A DNA stretch of 64,000 nucleotides, taken from the NCBI GenBank assembly GCA_023014335.1, contig JAECYW010000001.1, positions 1,488,001-1,552,000 on the forward strand, in the 5' to 3' direction. Every line of letters starts with the position of its first letter. The first letter of the stretch is position 1. The position numbers and the translations under genes were made by a program. The stretch is from Galerina marginata (Eukaryota; Basidiomycota; Agaricomycetes; Agaricales; Galerinaceae). The notes under the pieces were generated by a model that made no database searches, had not been told where the DNA came from, and worked only from the letters and a program-made list of their open reading frames with translations. Shown here in pieces: positions 1 through 12,700 of this stretch.

Positions 1-471
1 TATTTGGTCCAACAGCTGTTCCAGCCCTCCTGGAGGTTTGAGAGTGAGAAATGTATTCCTGTAATGTGAAGGGCTCTGCAGATATGCTGCTTCCTGGCCA
101 GGTGGGGCAGCAGCCAGCACATCTGCTCTACTAGGAGCTGCTGGGTCCTCCAGTAAGATGAAGACATTTTCATCCAGTGTCAGAGCGTACATGTTCCGTT
201 CAGATGGAACATGGGACCCAGGTATTTGACCTAGTGAAGAACGGTAGGACTTGACAGACAGGAGCCATCTGCCACGATACTGCGCCTACACCCAGACCAG
301 TGAGATAACTAACTTATGGTGTCTATCAACTCACATTGTGATTGACGAGAAGGTTTTCCCGGACCAATGAAATGCCACTACCAGGGGCATTTAGCCAACG
401 GGCCAATCTAAACAAGATATCAAATACATTGGATTAAATATTGGAAAGGAATCAAACCCGGTAAAGCCCAT
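1..471 (-). CDS. MED20: Mediator complex subunit 20, N-terminal part
   Basis: Three exons can be read on the minus strand. The first encodes MGFTG and is followed by an intron ending in ttgtttag. The second starts LARWLNAPG and ends VNHN. A 49-bp intron (gtgagt..gtgtag) separates it from the third, which runs off the window edge after GGLEQLLDQ. The joined start, the block RGRWLLSVKSYRSS and the block MYALTLDENVFILLEDP resemble fungal Med20, a head-module subunit of the Mediator coactivator that contacts RNA polymerase II. About 120 residues are visible; the C-terminal half lies outside the window. The first donor, gtttga, is weak. The gene is divergent from SPB4 with about 130 bp between the two ATGs. 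The family call rests on recalled similarity and not on an alignment. Confidence 0.62.
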
Positions 472-601
472 CAAGAGTTTTATTTGAGTGGTGAATTTGA
501 AGGTAAGTCATGTCTACATAATTAGACACTGACCCTTTCACACACTCACTGATCGGGCTTCCAATACTCTTTTTTTCGTCTTGGCCTCTATGCACAATAG
601 A

Positions 602-3033
602 ATGTCAGCTTCTACTGCGTTTGCGGGCCTGTGGACTTCCCTTCCTACACACCTTACGACATGGGTGTAAGTTTTTTCACGCGATTACTTTATTAACGCC
701 AACGAATGAACAATTAGTTTAGAAGTTATCCAGTCCATGGGACACACCCAAATGACACCGGTACAGGCTTCTACCATTCCACTTTTCATGGAACATAAGG
801 ACGTAGTCGTGGAAGCTGTGACCGGTTCAGGAAAAACACTGGCATTTGTGATACCCGTACTAGAACGCCTCATACGAAGGGAAACGAGGCTGAAGCATGA
901 TGAAATCGGTGCATTAATTATCAGTCCCACAAGGTGCGCCAGCCATTTGAAATTTTGTTATAACCGTTTAACAATTAATTCCAATAGAGAACTTGCAACA
1001 CAAATACACTCTATATTCTCCATATTTCTTTCGTCTCAACCAGATGACGATGAATCTGGCCGACGGTTCCCTCCGCCGTTATTGCTCATCTCCTCTGAGC
1101 ATTCGTCGCCTGCACAAGATATCCAAAGATTTCTTTCCACTGGGGCGGACATTGTCATTGGTACACCTGGGCGCATTGAGGAATTTCTTCTGGGACAAGG
1201 CCGAACTACAGTGAACATCAAAGGATTAGAGGTGTTGGTCCTAGATGAAGCAGATAGGTTGGGTGATCATTCGATTCAAATCGCAGAAATTTGACGCATC
1301 AAATGCAGACTTTTAGACTTAGGGTTTCAGACTGCTCTTAGCCGAATCATTACCCACCTTCCAAAACAACGTCGGACAGGCCTGTTCAGTGCTACCATGA
1401 CTGATGCTGACGCCCTCTCAGAACTCGTACGAGTAGGCCTTCGGAATCCCGCTCGGATTACTGTAAAAGTTCAGTCAAAGAAGGTGAAGAAAGGGACCGA
1501 CCGAGAAAAAGGTGATGTCATAGAAGAACGGAGGATACCCGCAAAGTATGCCCCCTTTCTTAGCTGAACAATTAAGCCGCGTGCTCAGCAACCTTTCAGC
1601 TTACAGAATTTCTATGTTGGGTGTCGATCATCCGAAAAGCTAATTCAACTGAGCCGGATAATAACGCTGGAGGCCGCTCAAAACAAGGCCTCTCATTTTA
1701 TCATCTATTTCGCTACTTGTGCATGCGTCGATTATTTCTACAAAGTTGTATTAATTTCTCTCATACATTGTTTTATTTTATCCTCATCTCCGCGTTTCAC
1801 AGATACTCCCATCATTAACACAGCTCAAAGCTGATTTTTATTCATTACATGGCAACCTTTCTCCGTCTGCCAGGACGCGAACGCTCACTGCATTTTCATC
1901 TGCCACCCCATCACCTTCATCACCTTCCATTCTTCTTGCCACAGATGTAGCCGCCCGTGGCCTCGATCTTCCGAGTGTGGATGTCGTCATCCAGTTTGAC
2001 CCACCGACGGACACGAAAACGTTTTCGCACCGCTGTGGCCGGACTGCCAGAGCAGGTAGGGCTGGCAAAGCTTGGGTTTTGCTTTCTGGAAGGGAGCTGG
2101 ATTTTGTGGGTATGTGATCCGACAAGTACATCATGCAGCTAATGTATCATTCCTGACAGATTTCCTCAGCATTCGGAAAATACCTATAACGGAGCGGCCC
2201 TATCTTGTAACCAGTGGAGAAGAATCTGGACATATTTCCTTTGCGCCTGAAGACCCTGAAGTCAGCGTATTCCTTGGCAAGATTCGCAAAACGATTCTGG
2301 CTGACAGAGCACTTCACGATCAGGTAAATTAAAGGATGGTCTGCCATTTGCTACCGGTCTCACACTTCTCTCGTAGGCCGTAAAGGCCTTCGTCTCTTTC
2401 GTCCGTGCTTACACCAAGCATGAAGCTTCGTACATCTTTCGTCTGAAAGATCTTGACCTAGTCGGCGTTGCGAAGAGCTTCGGTCTGCTCCGCCTCCCCA
2501 AGATGCCTGAATTGAAAAATGTGGATCGGAGTTCTTGGCAAGATACAGACATATCAGTGAGACCCTTTGGCTCTCATTCCGCTTGCTCCTAACAATGAAA
2601 TTGGCAGTGGGATGGTTTTGCATACGCCGATCGAGCACAGGAAGCCAAGCGTCTTGCAGCACTAGCCGAAGCTGTTGCCACCAAAGCAGCGCGTGAAACA
2701 GAACAAATTCGTTCTGACCGTGTAGAAAAAAAGAAGAAAAATACTGCTTGGAGTGAAAAACTTGACAAGAAAGGAGAAAGGGAAAAGCGCCGAGACAAAA
2801 GGAAATTGAAGAAAAAGTGGTTGAAGTCGCAGGCTGGGCCTAACGTTCCGCCTCCTGTCCAAACTGGTGGGAATCAAGTAATCGGTAAAAGACAACGGGT
2901 CCAAGTGGATGACTCTATGGAAGACGACGATGATGATTGGGCCGAACTTGCCCGTGAGGAGAAGATGGCTAAACGAGTACGTCAAGGGACTGTTTCCCAA
3001 AGGCAATTTGATGCAGAGTTTGGCGATATGTAG
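602..3033 (+). CDS. SPB4: ATP-dependent RNA helicase Spb4 (DDX55 family)
   Basis: DEAD-box helicase needed for maturation of the 60S ribosomal subunit in the nucleolus. Nine exons are consistent with one frame: 602-666, 718-933, 988-1257, 1309-1545, 1600-1747, 1803-2109, 2160-2322, 2377-2556 and 2608-3033. Visible motifs in order are the Q-motif ([10 protein letters not shown]), motif I (AVTGSGKT), Ia (SPTRELA), Ib (GTPGR), II (VLDEADRL), III (FSATM), motif V region (TDVAARGLD) and VI (HRCGRTAR). The Spb4-specific block [24 protein letters not shown] follows (written here only as a description of residues around 2377-2450), then a Lys/Arg- and Asp-rich tail. Domain order and total length, about 620 residues, fit the family. 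The start ATG at 602 gives an N-terminus ending in the helicase Q-motif with correct intron phase. No frame break was seen. Confidence 0.95.
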
Positions 3034-3205
3034 ATCCAAACTATCAAGTCTGACAATAGATTATATTTTCTCGTATTGATACAGTAGTCCGATCTTGAGT
3101 ATGTAATAATAGATAGCGCATAAACGTAGTGGATACAAATCTGTTCAGAGTCGCCTAAAAATCTCTCAAGCCTCCTGCTTTTTTTATGTATAGGAGAGGC
3201 TTCAT

Positions 3206-6200
3206 CTAACAACAGAATATAAGTACTGAAACAATAGCAGCTTCAAACGTGAACGTGCTCACCATCTCAACAAATACAGGAAGGAGCTTCGGGATGTGGT
3301 GTAAATCTGGAGGTTTCAGGGCGGGTTCGGCTATTTTCTTCTTGAGAGCCGCAGGCTTTGAGGCTCGCGGTGGTTGATGCTGTGGTTGGTGCTGTTGGAG
3401 CTGAAGCTGATGGGGCCGATCCTTCGATGGAACTGGCGGTGGTTCTTGTTCATCGGTTTCAGGCGTAGTTGGGCTGGGAGGGAGCGGTCTCGATGGTGCT
3501 GGGTATGCACCTCTCGACGCGGAGGCCACTGAAAGGACTGGCGACGGAACTGGTGGAACTAGCGGAACTGGCGGCACATCCTGACTGCGCCGCGATGACA
3601 GAGACAAACTACTAAGAGAAAAATTCATCGACTTCGATCGATGAAGCGACAGTGACCGTTTGCGTTTGGGAACGGGTTGGGGTGGTTGTTCAAGTGTACT
3701 CGACGAAGCAGTCGGATGATGATGCAAAGCCTGTCTCGAGAGACCGTCGCGGTGATGGCTACGAGGGTGGCGTTCATGCGAATTCGGAGGTTTAGAATAG
3801 GAAGGTGATAATGGAGAGTGAGGCAACGGGGCTCTTTGTTGGAGGTTCTGCAGTTTATTCTCCCTTTTCAGGCTGTTTTCCGATTGGTCGGACTCTTCCT
3901 CGCTGCCAGTTTCGTATTCACTTGAGGAATAACCGTCTTCATCGCTACTTGTCTCTTCATCGGTCTCCTCTGCAGCTAGGTCAAGGGCGTCACCCTGGAC
4001 CAAGTCGCCAAAGTCGATCTCGCTGACGACGCCGTTAACGAGTGCTTGAGTGGTCTCATCTTCCGCATCTGCTTCGTTGGAATGTGCCCTTCCGAACCGT
4101 CGTCGAAGCTTGTCCTCGTATAGGACCTTCAGCTTGTAATGATAATGTGCAACCTTATCAACCTCAGACAAAATGTCCGTTCGTTCTTTGCCCGTATGTG
4201 GTAGGAGGAATTCAAGACTGATTGGCTCGCCGAGGCCTTCGCGAACGACAGGTTAGGAAGAGCTCGATCCAGTGCATGAGACTATCAAACAGGCCTTCCC
4301 CTTTTGAATGTACCTTGTGTACGAAGTTATAGAATGCTTGTTCATGTCGTTGGATGAGGTCTATGAAAGCCTGCACTGTCGTGTGTGGGTCGTCCTGGCT
4401 GACTGAGGAATATGAGTACCAACAAGACAAAAGTTGTAAACGTGTGTCAAGTATAAGACTCACGCTCCTCCACTTGTTCCACTGTCTTTATGAGATCGTT
4501 AATGAAATTCTGCAAATCACCGAGGGAGTCGGCGATGCTAGCTGCTCTGTACACTTGAGCCAAGGGCGAATAAAAGATAGTGATGATATCTTTCAAAAGC
4601 TCGGAAGTGAAGCCCTGGTTTAAGGCATCTCTGTCAGAGATTCGTCATGTGAGCCAAAACTTAGCAACCTACCTCAAATATCAATTCAATCAGCTGCTCG
4701 CGGTCCTTCAATCGTGAATATAGTTGCGTGAGAATCTTCAGATCTTCAAGTAACCAGGCATCCTCATCCTGGGGACCATCGTCGTCGTCTGAGTCCTCTA
4801 ATGATTCTTTGAATTGCAAGTAAGCTAAGTGTGCTTTATGTGCACGGGCGAGTCGGTGCATTTGGGCTCGAGACAAGACCGGGCTCTCTGAGGACCTCAG
4901 CACAATGGTGAGAATGTTCATTTGCTCCGAGACTAAAACATAGAACATCAATATCCAGCCTTGTGCCAGATGCAACATGTTCGACTTACGGGCATCTTCC
5001 TTAAACATGGATTGAATTTCCCGTGGAGCATAAACGAACTGACGGATTTTTGCACACATGATAGGGTCGTCGACCTTCTCTTTGACGACTTCGATCTCCC
5101 CTTCGAGGCCCTTGACTTCTTCCGTCAATGAACTCGTGAACATCCTAGAAGAGGACATTTAAACACGATAAACCTTCACCAGGATTTGGTACCTACCTTT
5201 GCAACAAACTTCGACCACCAAAAGGTTGGGCCAGGAAGAGGTCCAGAACATCTAGATAATCCATAAGCAAAGATAGAACTCAACGCATGAAGTCATCATA
5301 CTCCGTATCATGCTGACGGGATTTGTGATCTTCAAAGCTGTCTTGAGCATAAAATATGGCATCAACCCGTGGATGCGCTTCAGGCCAGCAAAAGTCTCGG
5401 ACGCGTCGTCAGATGCAACGAACATGTGGAAGACAGTCGACGCTAGGCTGATTCAAATCTATGAAAAGCCATTTATTGTTTTAAAAGTATAGTGAACTCA
5501 CGATATTCGTGCCCATTCAACAACCGCCTGGTAATTCGCGGGCAAGCCTCGGATATCCGGTGTCACTTTGATGGTCCCAAATATATGGGTGAGCCCGTCT
5601 ATACGGTACCAAAAAACAAGATCAATACTCTTTGGAAGAGACATAGGCGCGGTTGATCATCTGTCACCTTTGCCCATGATGTCGCCTTTGACATCCTTGA
5701 CAGCATCTCGGAGGCCATCAACTCGTCCAGCAATTTCTTTTGCGAATCGCTTTCTTCCCTCTTCCCGTACTCTGTCTGCCTCCTCTCTCCTCTTCGCATC
5801 TTCCAGCTCATCAGGTGTCATGGTTGTAGGGCCGGAGAGCAGAAAAGATCGGAGAACGGGTGATGAGGCGATGGCAGAGGAAGCAAGCAGTGAATTTAAA
5901 TATGATCGGAGGGTCAACCGATTCTTTTCTCTACTCAAACGAGATGGTGCAGGAGAGTGGCTTTCTGAAGCATAAGCAGGGCTACTTGGTTCGTATTCAT
6001 TAAATGTGGAGGTTGTATATTGTCGTGATAAGGGAGAAGGGGCAATCGGGGATCGTGCAGAAGGAGAAATCGGAGGTCCAGCAACATATGTTCGATCCTT
6101 GGGAGGTGGAACACGAATCTCTTCCTGTGGATGACGTTTCGATAGCTAGCGATGGTATGACTTTAAGACAAGGATAAGGCATGTTATTTGAATACTTACT

Positions 6201-6977
6201 TCAGTTGCAAGGGTACGAAAATCACCATAGCGTCTAGAGACATATACATCGGGATATCTGGACCGTCTAGTCCTGATGATAAATTCCTGTAAAGTAAGAG
6301 AAGATCGGCAAATGAGATGTGTAGTTGGAGTCGGCACATACCTCATGAACACGACTGCGCATCCTTCCCTTGTCGACCACTGTTCGTACACTGACGATAT
6401 TGACTTCAAACATATCCCGTTCTTTGGCCATACGTTTTTGCCGCTTCTTCGTCAGAACTTCGAGCCTATCCAAATCTGCCTGGGTCAAACGGACCACCTC
6501 TTCGGGCTCAACAAGCTTCGTTGCTGCATTGACAAAGAGTGACAAGTTTCGTTCAACTTTAGCGAGGAGCTTTTTGCGGGTAGCCTTCTCTGATTCTCCG
6601 TCGTCGAGGACGGATGTTGGAGAGATGTTACGCGCAAGAACGGCAGCTGCAAACGGCTGCAGCTTTTGGGAATAGAAATCCTTAGGGGCTGCGGCCATGA
6701 AGGGAAACGTAAGAACAAATTGGCGGAATACATATCGCAAAAAGGGTAGATCTAGTGGAGGTGTGTTCTTGGGAGGTGGGGTAAAGGGTGGACCGAGATA
6801 CGAGAGCGTAGAGACATTTGGCGGCCCTTCGGTTGTGATGAGGTCGAGTTCGCGGGAGAATTGGAGCTGGACCAGGGATTTCTTGAGGTAGTGAGCACGC
6901 AGGGGAGTGAGATCGGATGGGCTATCGTCGGTAGACTTGAGATCATCGTTCGTTGGGTTGTCGGGAGTGGATGTCAT
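3206..6977 (-). CDS. PX domain protein with PX-associated and DUF3818 regions (Lec1/YPR097W type)
   Basis: Large multi-exon gene. The N-terminal exon (to about 6345) carries the PX-associated helical region (LRAHYLKKSLVQLQF onward). A PX core follows (RSRYPDVYVSRRYGDFRTLATE), then a linker, a coiled stretch (EDAKRREEADRVREEGRK) and the long helical DUF3818-like part. The C-terminus is acidic, then Ser/Pro-rich. PX domains bind phosphoinositides, and yeast YPR097W/Lec1 acts in lipid transport; this role is inferred. The frame slips by +1 at 4250-4253, where Thr is written AC(C)(T) between FLT and VVREG (see findings). The 3' end is uncertain. Read-through gives a stop at 3206. Splicing a gtgagc donor after PVFVEM to ttgttag would put the stop at 3155. 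The start at 6977 (MTSTPDN) is preferred, but an upstream in-frame ATG at 7016 is possible. Confidence 0.8.
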
Positions 6978-7082
6978 TGCAGCACGGGAAGAAGAGCACT
7001 GATCAGACAACGTCATTCAGGGGCATCCTTATTATTTTCTCACCGTGCTTTTATCATGAGCTTGTTCCTCTTCCGTTCAAAC

Positions 7083-9432
7083 ATGCTGCAGTCTCTATGG
7101 CTCTGACTGGCTTTGCTCGCTTTCTTGAGCCTCGCCATCTCGGCTATGGTCTGCTGGGTGCGTCTGTCGCTGCTTGCACAATCAAACAGTCTTACGATTA
7201 TTCCAGCGTACCTCATATACCTGATCATACACAGGCTTTTTCTTCGGCCTTACTTTCTCTCTCCTCTCAGACATGTACCGGGACCGCCTCTAGGCCACGT
7301 TCTATGGGGCCAATCGCCGACCATCATCCGTAGCGAAACTGGCATTCCCCAACGCGAATGGGTCAAGAAATACGGTCCAGTCGTTCGGGTAGTCGGCCCA
7401 GTGGGCATCGAGAGGATGATCTTTATGAAGCCCGAAGCACTACATCAAATACTCGTCAAAGACTGGCTGGAATATCCCAGAGTTCGTCGTAATCTAAAGT
7501 GTCCTTGACTCATATTCACTGGAAATCCAGCCCACCTTTCTTCGGAACATATTGGGGCTGGTAACAGGATATGGACTACTCACTGTCACCGGAACCGACC
7601 ACAAGCAAATGCGCAAGGCCATGAACCCTGCGTTCTCTACCTCGAACCTCATGGCCCGTAAGCATTCTTCCATTCTTCTCGAAGCCCATTGATTGAGTTG
7701 TCAGAGACTCAAATGTACTTCGAGCCTATCGATGGGTACGGTCTAACGTACATGCCATTATCACTTCCTCACCATTAGAATATCGTTCGCTAGGCTGGTT
7801 GAGATTCTGAAAGCAGAAATCGACAACCAGAAGGACCCCGGGAAAGGAAAAGAACTTCACGTATATGACTGGAGTAGGTCGCATGCAGTATTACGCAGCT
7901 CTTCAGAAGCCTTCCCGGCCTGATCCTCGTCTTTTATTAGTGAGCAAAGTGACTCTGGATATCATCTGCGAAACAGCGTTCGGGATACAAGGCAGATTCG
8001 CTGCACAATCCGCACAATGAACTTGCAGAGGCATATGAACTCCTCCTCAGTCTTCAGTCAGGTAATTTATCTCTATCTTTATCTCAGATATCTGGTTTTC
8101 ATCGGTCGATGTAGGTCCTAACCTTGCTAAGCTTATTCTTTTAGTTTCTTTACCGGGAGGACCTCGATTTCTCGCCTCAGAATGGGCATACCATCACCGC
8201 CATTGGCTAAGGAAGATTCCTCTTTTATGTAAGTCCTCCAAACCTCCTTTACCCCTTCTTTCTGTTTCATTTGCTTACGATTCGGGGCTTACGATCGCTG
8301 AAATGCAATGCCTTAGCCGCTACAAGCCATTTCGTTGACGCCATGTACCGCATCCGGAAACTCTCCCGTGCCATGCTTGAAGAGAAAATGAAAGATTCAA
8401 ATCTGACCTTAAATGACTCCGATACGAAGAAGGATATCATGAGTATCCTTGTCCGCGCGCGAAAGGCGGAACTCGATGGAGGGAAAGGAGGTTACGCCAT
8501 GAGCGATCACGCGATGATGGACCAAGTGGTTTGTCGGTCCACGGTTCCCCCGTGTGTCTTTCTGAATTAGTTGTTATTATCCAGCTCACGTTCCTTGGTG
8601 CCGGCCACGAAACTACCGCTTCTGGACTGACTTGGGTAAGTGCAGTCGCATATCGGAAGTGGAAAGGCAGTATCAGATTTATGACAGACTCTCTGGCATC
8701 TTTCCAACAATCCGGACTCTCAGCGGCGTCTGCGAGCAGAGCTAGCGCCGGTTTTTGCAGATAATCCACGGCCCGAATACCGCACCCTGAAAGACCTCCA
8801 GTGGCTTGATTGCGTCGTGTAAGTACTCGGCATACGCTTTCTAATTTATTTGTTGATTCATCCATGTAGCATGGAAAGTCTTCGCGTCATGCCACCCGTT
8901 CCGCTGACAGCGCGTGTAGCCGCTAAGACTGACCACATCGACGGAATACTGGTACCCAAGGGGACGCTGCTCACCATACCTGTCGGTCCATTTTACTTGT
9001 ACAACCCTTCGGCGAGGCTTATGACGTCATGTCGGACTCCATTTATAGATACGCATCGTGAATACCTGGAAAGAGATCTGGGGCGAGGATGCAGAGCTGT
9101 GTGTCCTCATCTCAATTTCCGAATGTTGGGATCATATCTGACGAACGAGTCCCCTTATGCGCAGGTTCAACCCAGCACGGTGGCTGAACCTGCCGCAGAA
9201 CTCCCACTCTACATTCTCGATGCTTTCCTTCATTGCTGGGCCCCATGCATGCATTGGTAAGACTATGTCCATCATCGAGATGAAAGCCGTGCTAGCGTGC
9301 GTATACGTTCACTACTTGCCTCCTCTGCCTCTAAAATTCACAAGACCCTCGTCTCATGTCATCGAAATAATTATCAACTGCCATCCTTCAGTGCCTTGAT
9401 CGCCAATTTTGAGTTTGAGCCTGCCTTCCTAG
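7083..9432 (+). pseudogene. Cytochrome P450, 5' part, disrupted by a retrotransposon
   Basis: Membrane-anchored P450 monooxygenase of a basidiomycete family, in at least 12 short exons. It starts with a hydrophobic anchor and HVPGPPLGH, then has the I-helix motif GAGHETTAS, the K-helix ExxR motif as ESLR, FNPARW, and a heme loop FIAGPHACIG in which the usual Arg is His. The frame ends in EFEPAFL at the retrotransposon insertion and resumes at 14857. There are two other oddities. The ATG at 7083 leads to an in-frame TGA at 7104-7106 inside the anchor, so either translation starts at ATG 7146 or the gene carries a nonsense change. At 7982-7985 Gly is written GG(G)(A), a +1 slip before YKADSLHNPHN. 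The latter fits the doubled-wobble pattern seen elsewhere and may not be real. Substrate unknown. Confidence 0.85.
9428..9432. repeat. Target site duplication, left copy (CCTAG)
   Basis: CCTAG lies immediately before the left LTR and is repeated directly after the right LTR at 14857-14861. Removing the element and one copy restores the P450 reading frame (..PAFLGQVAKPAAAIT..), which confirms a 5-bp duplication typical of copia integrases. Confidence 0.95.
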
Positions 9433-9748
9433 TATTGGAAGTAAGCTCAGTACGTGTATAACGGACTGTATATATTGGTAGTACCTATTGGAAGTAAGCT
9501 AGGTACATGATAAGTAAAAGGTAGCATAAGCAGTAAGAAAGACGGGGGTACTCACCTCAGTACGTGTATAACGGACTGAGGGAGTACGACGATTCTACGT
9601 AGACTATAAGTGAAATAATATGATGGTATTAATCCGACCGAAACAAAGAGAGCGCGCGGCGCACTGCGGTGCGACCGCGCCAAGTCAGTCGCTTAACATA
9701 CGAGGCCGCCGCTGCACGCATGCATAGCGGCGCCTATAATATTCAACA
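9433..9748 (-). repeat. Long terminal repeat (3' LTR of the element)
   Basis: In the element's own direction it begins TGTTGAATATT and ends CTTACTTCCAATA, so the ends are TG..TA instead of the usual TG..CA. It is 316 bp, the same length and by eye the same sequence as 14541-14856. It contains a 23-bp direct repeat (9446-9468 and 9556-9578) and a shorter one starting at 9433 and 9486. Confidence 0.96.
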
Positions 9749-9757
9749 CTTCCCCTC
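9749..9757 (-). other. Polypurine tract of the copia element
   Basis: On the minus strand this reads GAGGGGAAG directly before TGTTGA, the start of the 3' LTR. A purine run touching the LTR is the usual primer for plus-strand DNA synthesis. It overlaps the TGA stop of Gag-Pol (9756-9758) by two bases, so no non-coding spacer remains between the frame and the LTR. Confidence 0.85.
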
Positions 9758-12700
9758 AAACCGTGCGCAGTCCCATGGCGCTCGCGAAATGCTTCGCTTT
9801 CGTGCTCGGAAGCGCCTTGGTGAGTGTGTCCGCGGTTTGCTGATCCGTAGGGCAGTAAATTAGTTTGATGGTGCCGGCCTCGATAATGTAGCGGATAAAA
9901 TGATAACGAATGTCGATGTGTTTCGTGCGGGCATGGTATTGGCCGTCGCCTTGAGCTAACGCGATGGCGGATTGGTTGTCGCCGTAAAGAGTGGTGGGTT
10001 TGGTAAGTGGCGCGAATATTTCTCCGATAAGCCGACGAAGCCAGACAGCTTCTTTGGCAGCGTGAGTAGCCGCCACGTACTCTGCTTCAGTCGTTGACAG
10101 AGTGACCAACTCTTGCTTCTTCGACGCCCACGACACCGCTCCTCCATCCACCATGAACACATAGCCCGAGATCGCTCGTCTATGGTCCTGCGAGGCCCCA
10201 TCCGCATCCACAAATCCGACCAAATCCATCTTTTCTCCTCCATACACCAACTCCAAGTCTTTCGTACCCTTCAAGTAACGAAAAATTCTCTTCACGGCCT
10301 CCCAGTGGATCCACCCCGGGTTATCCATGAACTGTGCGACGGTGCTTGTCGCGAAAGTGATGTCAGGTCGCGTACCCATTGACGCGTACATCAGGGAGCC
10401 AACGGCTTCGCGATATGGTACGTTCTTCATACGCGCGATGTCGGCCAAAACGGTTGGGCATTGGGAACGAGTGAGTGGCTGATTGGGATCGATAGGGATC
10501 GACGAAGGCTTCAAATCGTCGAAATTGAATCGCGTAACGATGGACTCGATATAGGCGCGTTGGGAAAGGGAGATGGTTTTGTTGATAACGTCGCGGTTCA
10601 GCTTGATTCCAAGAATCCAAGTACACGCTCCAAGGTCAGTGATCTTGTACTTGAGGTGAATTTCCTTCTTGAATTTCCTAATCAGCTCCATAGAATTGCC
10701 TGTCACGAGGCAGTCGTCGACATGAACCGCGATTATAACCCAATTCCCCCCTTCTTCCTTCACAAACACGCCGTGGTCCGCCTCCAATCTTCGAAATCCC
10801 AATTCCTCGAGCGCCTTCCAAAGCGCTACATACCAGTTCTTCGCCCCCTGCTTCAAGCCGTACAAGGTCTTCAAGAGACGGAAGACGAATAATCGAGGAT
10901 TTTGCTCTGCGTAACCACGCGGCTGTTCGAGGTATATCACCTCGTCCTTCCCCAACTCCGAGTTCAAGAATGCGCTGTCAAAGTCAATGCATTCGATCGG
11001 CCATCCGTTTCGGTTCGCAAGTGCGATGAGGTATCGGAAGGTGGATAGTCGGGCAACTGGGGCATACGTGAGGTCGTAGTCGACGCCGTGAATCTGGGTG
11101 AAGCCGCGGGCGACGAGACGAGCTTTGTACTTGTCAATCTCGCCTGCGGCGTTCTTCTTAATCCGAAGAACCCATTTGCAGTCGACGACGTTGACGCCTT
11201 GCGGGCGTTCGACAAGCTTCCACGTTCCGTTGTCCGCGAGCGTCTTCAACTCGGCCTTGATGGCTGCCTCCCACTTCGGCCAGTCCGACCTCTTCCTCGC
11301 CTCGTCGTACGTCGGGTTTAAACCCTCCGCCGTATCCATTGCCACCGCCATCGCGAAATCCATCGCATCAGCAATATCCCAAGCATCCGCTAACAGCCCC
11401 TCGTCGTCTTCTCTTGGATCATCCAAGGGAATGGCCTCGGGCTGCGGAGCTACTTGCACGCCTCGTGGAAGTGCACTAGCCTTTGGCAGGTTGCTGGCGC
11501 GTCCTACGCCCTCCTGAATCTGCCTCACATATGCACTCGGTTTTCGAATGCGCTTTCCTCTGCCCTCGGTCTCCTCGACTGCGGGTGGTGGGGGATCTCC
11601 CTCATCCGGAACTTCCTCGACGGTGGGCTGTTGGTTGGGTTTCGGGGATACGGGGCGCTCGTTGAGGATTTCCCAATCCTTCAAGTCAGGGTTACTCTTC
11701 CCCTCGAGCGGTACGTTATCCACGATGACGTGGTCCTCGTCGGGAACAAATCTGACACTTCTTTCAACAGTGACTGATCGCTTCGCCGCCCAGTAAACGC
11801 GATGAGCTTTGCTCTCGTCGTCGAATCCCACCCATCGGCCTTCCTTCGCCCTTCCATCGAGCTTCGTGCCGCTGGTGTCGTGTACCCAGACCTTGCAGCC
11901 CCAAGGATGCATATGCGTGAGATCGGGTTTAGATCCTGTCAGGATCTCGAAGGGTGTCGTATCGTTGAGAACCCGGGTCCAAGTCCGGTTCTTCAGGTAG
12001 ACAGAGTGGTTTAGGGCTTCGCCCCAAAGGAGTTTTGGTAGCCCACTATCGTGAAGCATGGCGCGGACCTTCTCTATGAGCGTGCGGTTGAGACGTTCGG
12101 GGATGCCGTTGTACTCCGGGGTATCGTGAACGGTAAGTCGCCGAACTGTACCCTCCTTCTTGAGGTGATCTGAGAATTCCCCACTTAGGTATTCCCCTCC
12201 GCGGTCGCTGTGGAGTTTCTTGACGTGAGCATTGTGCTGCGTCTTGAGCCAGGCCTCATAGTGCTGATAGGACTCGAAGGTTTCATCCTTCTTTCGGATA
12301 AGGTAAATGTTCGTAAAACGGCTGTGGTCGTCCGTGAAGCTGACGAAATACTCCTTATGATTGATAGTTTCCGTCGGCGCTGGCCCCCACAAATCGGAGT
12401 GAATTTCATCTCCCACCGCTTCCGCCCTTTCCGCCTCTCGCACCTTCTGAATCGCCTTCCTATGGCCCTTCCCCCACTCGCACGACTCGCAAAATGACGG
12501 TTTGCTATCCTCGTCGAGTTCTATCCCTGTCACCAACCCCTTTTCAACCAAACGACGTGCGGCGTCATGCGACACGTGTCCCAAACGACGATGTAACTCA
12601 TCGATTGTCAATATCTCCGTTACGCGGCCTGTGTACCCGGCGGGCTCTGGACGAGCAGTGTAGACACGGTATAAACCGTTCTTAACGTCGATCTTCCCGA

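Noticed and set aside
7982..7985. One-base insertion as proof that the P450 was already dead before the copia insertion
   Set aside because: It has the same doubled-wobble form, GG(G)(A), as sites in essential genes, so it is probably not a real lesion.
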